Shown piece by piece: positions 1-4,102 of a stretch of DNA of 12,135 bases (position 1 is the stretch's first letter; every line of letters starts with the position of its first letter). Location of the stretch: the NCBI GenBank assembly GCA_005885565.1, contig VAXK01000072.1, positions 5,766 through 17,900 of the forward strand. Reading direction: 5' to 3'. The position numbers were made by a program, and so were the translations under genes. This stretch comes from Actinomycetota bacterium (lineage in GTDB: Bacteria; Actinomycetota; Thermoleophilia; Gaiellales; Gaiellaceae). A model generated the notes under the pieces. The model did no database searches and had not been told where the DNA came from. It was given only the letters and a program-made list of their open reading frames with translations.

Positions 1-419
1 ATCAGGACGTAGAAGTCGCCCGGCTCGAGCGCGCGCTGCTCGACGCGCTCGAGCGCGTCGTTTCGCCTCGTGTAGATCTCCTCGTCCTGCGTGCCGCGGT
101 AGAGGCCGACGAGGCCCCACGCGAGGTGGTCGTGGATCGGCGTCTCCGAGCCGGACGGCACGACGAGCGAGAAGAGCGACAGCGACCCGTCGCCGGCGCG
201 GTAGAGGAGCCACTGGCCGATGCCGCCGCCCATCCCGCTCTCGGGGGCGGCGGCGCGGTAGGCGGCCGGAAGCCAGTCAGGGTCGGCAAGGAGCTCCGCG
301 AATCGGGGCCTGATCGTCTCGCACGCCTGCTCGGGGGTGGACGCGCCCGCGATCGTCGCCTCGATGTCGGCCACGAACGCGCGCACGACGGGTGTGTCGA
401 GGACGAGCTCGGCGCTCAT
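1..419 (-). CDS. Cupin thiol dioxygenase-like protein (cysteine / 3-mercaptopropionate dioxygenase type), 3' end cut by window edge
   Basis: About 139 N-terminal residues are visible; the C-terminus lies beyond base 1. The signature is the first cupin motif at residues 90-109: G90, then T93-P94, H96-D97-H98, W101-G102 and G109. The HDHxxWG spacing matches bacterial thiol dioxygenases such as 3-mercaptopropionate dioxygenase, which have Gly where mammalian cysteine dioxygenase has its crosslinked Cys. Family members bind one Fe(II) with three His and use O2 to oxidise a thiol to a sulfinate; H96 and H98 would be two ligands, and the third His must lie outside the window. The protein is cytosolic, with no signal peptide. 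ATG at 419 overlaps the stop of the upstream DUF4232-like gene (ATGA, 416-419), implying translational coupling. The family call is fairly sure; the substrate (cysteine or mercaptopropionate) cannot be decided. Confidence 0.8.
   Translation of the reverse strand, partial: MSAELVLDTPVVRAFVADIEATIAGASTPEQACETIRPRFAELLADPDWLPAAYRAAAPESGMGGGIGQWLLYRAGDGSLSLFSLVVPSGSETPIHDHLAWGLVGLYRGTQDEEIYTRRNDALERVEQRALEPGDFYVL
41..60. repeat. Perfect 20-bp palindrome inside the thiol dioxygenase gene
   Basis: Bases 41-50 and 51-60 are exact reverse complements with no spacer. The sequence encodes a D-A-L-E-R-V stretch whose GC-rich codons are naturally self-complementary, so chance is plausible. Confidence 0.6.
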
Positions 420-904
420 CTCCTCACCGGCCGGACGTCGATCCGGCCGTGGCCGCAGACCCAGCCGGCGGTCCAGCGCACGCGGAGCTGCGTCCGCTCG
501 TCGGGAGGCGTGACCGCGAAGGAGCGCGGCTGCGGGCAGCTTCGGGCGCTTCCCGGCGGAATCGCAAGCCAGTGGAGGTCGGCGAACGCGCTCCGACCGG
601 GGGGCACGACGACGGTATGCCTCGGCTGCGAGTGATCGCGCACGATGCCCGTCGGGAGCGGCCGCCCGGCCGCGTCGTAGAGCCGGCCGCCGATGTAGCC
701 GAAGAGCGTGCAAGTGTGGCTCGAGCGGTTCTTCAGGACGAGCGGCCCGAAACGGCTCCCCGTGGCGCCCTGGATGAAGCCGAGCCGGCCCGAGAGGTCG
801 GCGGTGTGGCAGCGGACGAGGACGCGGCCGGTAGCGGAGCCGGAGAAGAGCGCGGCGACCGTCGCGAGGAGCGCCGCAAGGCCGACGAGGCCCGACCTCT
901 TCAT
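416..904 (-). CDS. Secreted DUF4232-like protein
   Basis: 162 residues. Residues 1-26 look like a signal peptide: MKR, a hydrophobic run (LVGLAALLATVAALF), then SGSATG. There is no lipobox Cys. The mature part begins near C32 and follows the DUF4232 pattern of actinobacterial exported proteins: an early Cys, then a 'LVLKNRSSHTCTLFGY' segment (56-71) and a 'GRPLPTG' turn. C32/C65 and C123/C150 could form two disulfides. The function of the domain is unknown; an extracellular beta-sandwich is expected. ATG at 904 is chosen because it gives the signal peptide and because TACAGT lies 7 bases upstream (912-917), fitting a leaderless transcript. An in-frame start at 994 would run through the tRNA gene and is rejected. 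The stop overlaps the start of the thiol dioxygenase gene by 4 bases, so the two are one transcript. Confidence 0.8.
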   Translation of the reverse strand: MKRSGLVGLAALLATVAALFSGSATGRVLVRCHTADLSGRLGFIQGATGSRFGPLVLKNRSSHTCTLFGYIGGRLYDAAGRPLPTGIVRDHSQPRHTVVVPPGRSAFADLHWLAIPPGSARSCPQPRSFAVTPPDERTQLRVRWTAGWVCGHGRIDVRPVRR

Positions 905-910
905 CGGGTC

Positions 911-916
911 TACTGT
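911..916 (+). promoter_or_regulatory. Candidate -10 element (TACTGT) for tRNA-Val
   Basis: TACTGT ends 11 bases before the mature tRNA 5' end at 928, so transcription would start a few bases ahead of the tRNA. No convincing -35 lies 16-18 bases upstream. The 7-bp TACTGTA serves as TANNNT on both strands. Confidence 0.4.
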
Positions 917-917
917 A
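912..917 (-). promoter_or_regulatory. Candidate -10 element (TACAGT) for the DUF4232/thiol dioxygenase operon
   Basis: TACAGT on the minus strand is followed by exactly 7 bases and then ATG at 904, the spacing of leaderless actinobacterial promoters (TANNNT, N6-7, start codon). No good -35 is seen. It overlaps the tRNA -10 on the other strand. Confidence 0.45.
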
Positions 918-927
918 GGGAAGACGC

Positions 928-1000
928 GGGCGGTTAGCTCAGCTGGGAGAGCGCCTGCCTTACAAGCAGGAGGTCGGCGGTTCGATCCCGTCACCGCCCA
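928..1000 (+). tRNA. tRNA-Val(UAC)
   Basis: A full cloverleaf can be drawn by hand. Acceptor stem GGGCGGT (928-934) pairs with ACCGCCC (993-999), with discriminator A at 1000. The D arm is GCTC/GAGC (937-940, 949-952). The anticodon stem CCTGC/GCAGG (954-958, 966-970) closes loop CTTACAA, with anticodon TAC at 961-963 (reads GUA, valine). The variable loop is AGGTC. The T arm is GGCGG/CCGTC (976-980, 988-992, one G-T pair) around TTCGATC. CCA is not encoded (TCG follows), as is usual in actinomycetes, so it must be added after transcription. Confidence 0.97.
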
Positions 1001-1018
1001 TCGGCAGAACCCGGCCGA
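1001..1018 (+). terminator. Weak hairpin just after tRNA-Val, possible terminator
   Basis: TCGGC (1001-1005) and GCCGA (1014-1018) can form a 5-bp stem with an 8-base loop directly downstream of the tRNA. No T tract follows, so this is at best an unconventional terminator or a processing hairpin. Confidence 0.2.
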
Positions 1019-1027
1019 AACCAGCTG

Positions 1028-1204
1028 CTAAGACCGCTTCGAATTCGACTGCGTTGCATTCCGACGCCTTGTTTCAGCCGCCTTTCGAGCGGCGGTTCTT
1101 CGCTTCCGCGTCTTTGCCGCCTTGAGAGCCGCCTCTCGCCGCGTCTTCTTGCGGATCTGGTGGCACGTATCACAGTCGCAACCGGGTGTCGCCTTGATCT
1201 CCAC
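1028..1204 (-). CDS. Small Cys-containing, Arg/Lys/Ala-rich hypothetical protein
   Basis: 58 residues from GTG at 1204. The N-terminal part holds a tight cysteine group, CDCDTC, at residues 9-14, followed by H15; the rest is strongly basic (runs such as KKTRREAALKAAKTRKRR), likely helical and able to bind nucleic acid. GTG at 1204 is preferred because GAGAGGGG (1211-1218) sits 6 bases upstream, the best Shine-Dalgarno in the window; an in-frame GTG at 1252 (74 residues) has none. Base composition is unlike the neighbours: by hand count 144 of 240 bases in 1021-1260 are G or C (60%), against roughly three quarters in nearby genes. Its position next to the tRNA 3' end, convergent with it, suggests an acquired or relic gene. 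I do not recognise the family; the Cys group could bind zinc, but this is a guess. Confidence 0.5.
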   Translation of the reverse strand: MEIKATPGCDCDTCHQIRKKTRREAALKAAKTRKRRTAARKAAETRRRNATQSNSKRS

Positions 1205-1210
1205 GATCGT

Positions 1211-1218
1211 CCCCTCTC
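1211..1218 (-). promoter_or_regulatory. Ribosome binding site deciding the start at 1204
   Basis: GAGAGGGG on the minus strand, 6 bases before GTG at 1204. It lies inside the longer reading frame from 1252 and argues for the shorter protein. Confidence 0.5.
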
Positions 1219-1253
1219 GGACCAAGCAGTACCCCAACGTTAGGTGAGGCACA

Positions 1254-1259
1254 TGTCAA
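1254..1259 (-). promoter_or_regulatory. TTGACA -35-like box upstream of the small basic-protein gene
   Basis: A perfect TTGACA on the minus strand. The hexamer 17 bases downstream (TGGGGT) is a poor -10, so the promoter is doubtful. Its position would give a transcript starting near 1224, consistent with translation from 1204 rather than 1252. Confidence 0.25.
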
Positions 1260-1306
1260 CAGAGCCCGGGCCACTGGGTCGAGACGGAAGGATGGACGCG
1301 GCTGCC

Positions 1307-1951
1307 TTACGGCGAGACCGCAACACAGCGTAAGCCGAGCTCGCGCGCAACCTGAGCCTCGTCCGCGGCGGCCGCGGCTCGCGCGGCCAGGGCGCGGGCG
1401 ACTCCGCGGCGGTCTCGGCGCAGGAGCGCGGCGCGGTAGCCCTCGGCCGCGGCTACGGCCCGGTCGGAGGCCGAGATCAGGTGGCGCACGCCCTCGGCGC
1501 GGTCGCTCGGTGGGTCGAGGCGCCGGAGCGACTCGGCCTCCTCGCGCTCGGCCTGCACGTACGCGCCCATGAGCCGGTACGCGGCGTACACGTTCCGTGG
1601 GTGCGGGATGCCGGCGACGATCGTCATCCGGCGCGAGCAGATCGCGCTCGCGCGGGCGAGGAAGGTCTCGGCGACGGCCTTGGCCGAGCCGGGCAGGGCG
1701 CTCCCGACGGGAAGGAGCCCGGTCGTCTCCTGCACGCGCTTCCCGTGCACCTTGACGCCGACCTCGTAGACCCGTCGTGCGCGGCGGACCGTGCAGAGGT
1801 ACTTCCAGCCGTCCGTGCCGGGGAGGCAGTGGGCTTCGGCGAAGCCGCCGGCGCTCTTCAGGTACAGCTCCGTCGCGCCGGCGCTCAGCCCGCCGGCGCC
1901 GCAGCCGGCGGCGACGAGCGTGACGACCAAGAGCACGGCGGCCTTGCGCAT
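1307..1951 (-). CDS. Lipoprotein of unknown function
   Basis: 214 residues. MRK, a hydrophobic stretch and LVAAGC give a type II signal peptide with lipidated C17, so the mature protein is anchored to the outside of the membrane. Residues about 28-82 form a small domain with C42 and C53 (likely disulfide) and a 'YLCTVRRARRVYEVGVKVHG' strand pattern reminiscent of DUF4333-like domains. Residues about 90-214 are helical and alanine-rich, with C105 and C209, resembling the helical C-terminal domains common in Thermoleophilia exported proteins. ATG at 1951 is chosen because it starts the signal peptide; an in-frame TTG at 1972 adds seven residues and has no ribosome site. Neither start has a clear Shine-Dalgarno. 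The gene begins 39 bases after the PLD-like gene on the same strand, so it is probably the last gene of that transcript. Function unknown. Confidence 0.75.
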   Translation of the reverse strand: MRKAAVLLVVTLVAAGCGAGGLSAGATELYLKSAGGFAEAHCLPGTDGWKYLCTVRRARRVYEVGVKVHGKRVQETTGLLPVGSALPGSAKAVAETFLARASAICSRRMTIVAGIPHPRNVYAAYRLMGAYVQAEREEAESLRRLDPPSDRAEGVRHLISASDRAVAAAEGYRAALLRRDRRGVARALAARAAAAADEAQVARELGLRCVAVSP

Positions 1952-1990
1952 GGAGGAAGGATCGGAGCGCAAGGCGCGCTTCTTGAGGCT

Positions 1991-3382
1991 TCAGCCGTCG
2001 ACGACCAGGCTCTGGATCGGACCGAGCAAGGCCTTCGACCGGCGGGAGACGTTCGGAAGCCAGTTCAGGTGGTGCGTCTCGTCGTCAGCGAGCCGGCGCC
2101 AGAGCCCGTCGACGGAGTCGGTCGGGTCGCCCTGGAGCTCCTCCGGCGCGCGCTCGAGGTGCTCCGCCCAGAGGCGGATGCGCGTCGCGCGCGCGAGGGG
2201 CTCGTCTCGAAAGGCCACGTTCACCTCGGTGTCGTTGAAGAGCGAGTGCTCGTTGAGGTTCGCCGAGCCGAGCGTGAGCCACTCGTCGTCGACGATCCCG
2301 ATCTTCGCGTGCACGTACACGGACTTCCGGGGCGTGCCCCGCTGGCGCAGCGTGCAGGCGAGGAAGCGGCCCGCGCCGTCGTCGGCGGCGGCGAGGACGC
2401 CGAGCTGCCCGCGCGTGTCGTCGGCGCCGCTGTTCGGCCTGGCGGGGAGCAGGACGACGAGGCGGAAGCGGTCGGTCGGCGGACGGCGCAGCTTCTCGGC
2501 GAGGATCGCGACGATCTCCGGCGACCACAGGAACTGGCTCTCGAGGTAAACGAGCCGCTTCGCGCCGCTAAGGGCGGCGGTGTAGGCCTCGAGGATCCGG
2601 AAGTCGCCGCGCGGAAGGGCGTCGTAGATCCGCTCCGGGATGGTCCGCAGGAGCTGGACCTCGGTCTCGCCCGCGGGCTCGGCCGCGCGCGGGGCGGGCA
2701 GCGGCTCGCCCGTCACCTCGCGCCAGCGCAGCGCGAAGTGCTCCGCCACGTCCGCGACGACCGGGCCTTCGAGGCGCGCGGCCGCGTCGTGCCAGCCGAT
2801 CTCGCCCCGCGCCGGGTGGGTGTGCGCGTCGAGCCGATTGCCCGCGTACGAGGTCAGGTCGATCCCGCCGACGAAGGCGACGCGGTCGTCGACCACGACG
2901 AGCTTCTCGTGGTGGCAGTGCATCGGGCGCTCCCGGTCGTCGAGGGCGCAGCGGATGCGCGTCCCGCGCTCGAGGGTCTCCCGCAGCCGGCGCACATCGC
3001 CGCGCGAGGGGCGGAAGAGGGGCAGCGGCGCTCCGGCCCAGACCAGCACGCGCACCGGAATCCGCTCGGCGAGCTCGGCCAGGATCGTGCGCAGCTCGTC
3101 CTCCCGCGAGGGCCCGAGGCGGAAGGTGGGCGTGACGTGCCAGCCGGCGAGATAGACGTGGGACTCCGCCCGCCGGAGCTCCGCGGCCACGCGGGGGAGC
3201 GCCTCGGCGCCGTCGATCAGCACCTCGACCGCGTTCCCGGCGCGAGGAGGCGGCTCGCCGCCCGCCCACGCCGGCCCGACCGCGTCGAGCGTGTGCTCCC
3301 AGCCGATCCGCCGGAGCCGCCGCCGGTGGTGTGCGCGAACCGCGCGTTCGATCGCGTCGCCGACCCGGTCGTCGAGCTGCAT
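1991..3382 (-). CDS. Phospholipase D-like protein with two HKD motifs (cardiolipin synthase superfamily)
   Basis: 463 residues with both catalytic motifs of the PLD superfamily: H158-K160-D165 followed by GG at 172-173, and H358-K360-D365 followed by GSAN at 372-375. In the family the two motifs form one active site and the reaction passes through a phospho-histidine intermediate. The second half also has the NxHSLFNDTEVN segment (376-389) typical of bacterial cardiolipin synthase relatives. Unlike classical cardiolipin synthase there are no N-terminal membrane helices; the N-terminus is charged, so the protein should be cytosolic or peripheral. The substrate could be phospholipid (synthase or phosphodiesterase) and is not decided by sequence. 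ATG at 3382 directly abuts a 9-bp GC hairpin and lacks a Shine-Dalgarno. It lies 30 bases after the single-pass membrane protein gene and is probably cotranscribed with it. Confidence 0.9.
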   Translation of the reverse strand: MQLDDRVGDAIERAVRAHHRRRLRRIGWEHTLDAVGPAWAGGEPPPRAGNAVEVLIDGAEALPRVAAELRRAESHVYLAGWHVTPTFRLGPSREDELRTILAELAERIPVRVLVWAGAPLPLFRPSRGDVRRLRETLERGTRIRCALDDRERPMHCHHEKLVVVDDRVAFVGGIDLTSYAGNRLDAHTHPARGEIGWHDAAARLEGPVVADVAEHFALRWREVTGEPLPAPRAAEPAGETEVQLLRTIPERIYDALPRGDFRILEAYTAALSGAKRLVYLESQFLWSPEIVAILAEKLRRPPTDRFRLVVLLPARPNSGADDTRGQLGVLAAADDGAGRFLACTLRQRGTPRKSVYVHAKIGIVDDEWLTLGSANLNEHSLFNDTEVNVAFRDEPLARATRIRLWAEHLERAPEELQGDPTDSVDGLWRRLADDETHHLNWLPNVSRRSKALLGPIQSLVVDG

Positions 3383-3406
3383 GCGCGCGCGAATACCCGC
3401 GCGCGC
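3383..3406. repeat. Perfect (CG)n stem-loop between two minus-strand genes
   Basis: GCGCGCGCG (3383-3391) and CGCGCGCGC (3398-3406) form a perfect 9-bp stem around a 6-base loop (AATACC on the plus strand). The hairpin fills almost all of the gap between the stop at 3413-3415 and the ATG at 3382, touching the start codon. No T tract follows in either direction, so it is not a standard terminator. It could attenuate the operon or limit translation of the PLD-like gene. Confidence 0.7.
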
Positions 3407-3412
3407 TAGTTG

Positions 3413-4102
3413 CTAGCCGCGGTCGAGAAGGAGGAGGCCGCCGCCGGCCTGCGCCTGTTGGAGCTCGAAGCGGTACATGTGCGTCAGCGCGAGCCGGTCG
3501 ACTCGCTCCGCGGATCGCGACCGGAGCGCCTGCGGCAGCGTCGAGCGCAGCGGGTGCGAGAGGAACGGCCGGACCTCGCTGCGGCGGAAGAAGAACGCCA
3601 GATTGGGCCTTGTCGAGGCGGTCCCCGGCAGGAACTCGACGACGCCGTCGGTGTCGACGTACTTGAACGTGTAGAGGGCGAGCTCCACCGCCTCGCGGTG
3701 CAGGAGCAGCGTCCGCTCGACCGACGGCGTCCCGGGGACGGAGCAGTTCTTGCCCTGCCCGCAGAGGACGAACATCCGCATGCGGCTCGGGTCGTAGACC
3801 GGCGTGTCGCGGCCGAATCCGGCGCCGATGGCGGGGGTCGCGACCTCGGTGATCACCGACTGGAACGGGTCACCCGTCACGACGTCGACGAGCCGTCGTC
3901 CGTTCCGGAGCCGGTAGGCCGTCGCGACACGGTTCGCGATCTCCTTCGGGCGGAGCTCGGCCGGAGCGGACGGCTTCCACTGCGACCACGGCGAGCGGCT
4001 CCGGCCTCCGCCGCCGACGAGGTTGATCGTCGTCCCCGCGGCGACGCCCACGACCACTGCGAGCAGAAGGTAGACGAGCCCGAAGCGCTTCGCGTATCTC
4101 AT
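3413..4102 (-). CDS. Single-pass membrane protein of unknown function, coupled to the FtsH-like gene
   Basis: 229 residues. A positively charged start (MRYAKR) is followed by one hydrophobic helix at about 8-29 and a glycine-rich linker (30-34), then a soluble domain of about 190 residues, most likely outside the cytoplasm given the basic N-terminus. The domain has C114 and C120 close together (VLCGQGKNC), which could form a disulfide, and an FKYVDTDGVVEFLPG segment (146-160). I do not recognise a family. ATG at 4102 overlaps the FtsH-like stop (ATGA, 4099-4102), so translation is probably coupled. That makes it a candidate partner or regulator of the protease, as membrane partners such as HflK/HflC are for E. 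coli FtsH; no similarity to those is claimed. The gene is real because of the overlap, the signal-anchor and its codon use; the function is unknown. Confidence 0.75.
   Translation of the reverse strand: MRYAKRFGLVYLLLAVVVGVAAGTTINLVGGGGRSRSPWSQWKPSAPAELRPKEIANRVATAYRLRNGRRLVDVVTGDPFQSVITEVATPAIGAGFGRDTPVYDPSRMRMFVLCGQGKNCSVPGTPSVERTLLLHREAVELALYTFKYVDTDGVVEFLPGTASTRPNLAFFFRRSEVRPFLSHPLRSTLPQALRSRSAERVDRLALTHMYRFELQQAQAGGGLLLLDRG

Noticed and set aside
416..994. A longer DUF4232-like protein starting at 994
   Set aside because: The extra 30 residues would be encoded by the antisense of the tRNA-Val gene, and the signal peptide begins at 904.
1070..1100. GCCGC/GCGGC hairpin followed by TTCTT as a tRNA terminator
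   Set aside because: It lies inside the small basic-protein gene, the T run is short, and it is 75 bases beyond the tRNA.
928..1306. Integrated element with an att repeat copied from the tRNA 3' end
   Set aside because: I looked for a second copy of the T-arm/acceptor sequence in the window and found none, and no integrase gene is present; only the composition hint remains.
1481..3409. A 642-codon plus-strand open frame over the lipoprotein and PLD-like genes
   Set aside because: It spans two real minus-strand genes and has no recognisable domain.
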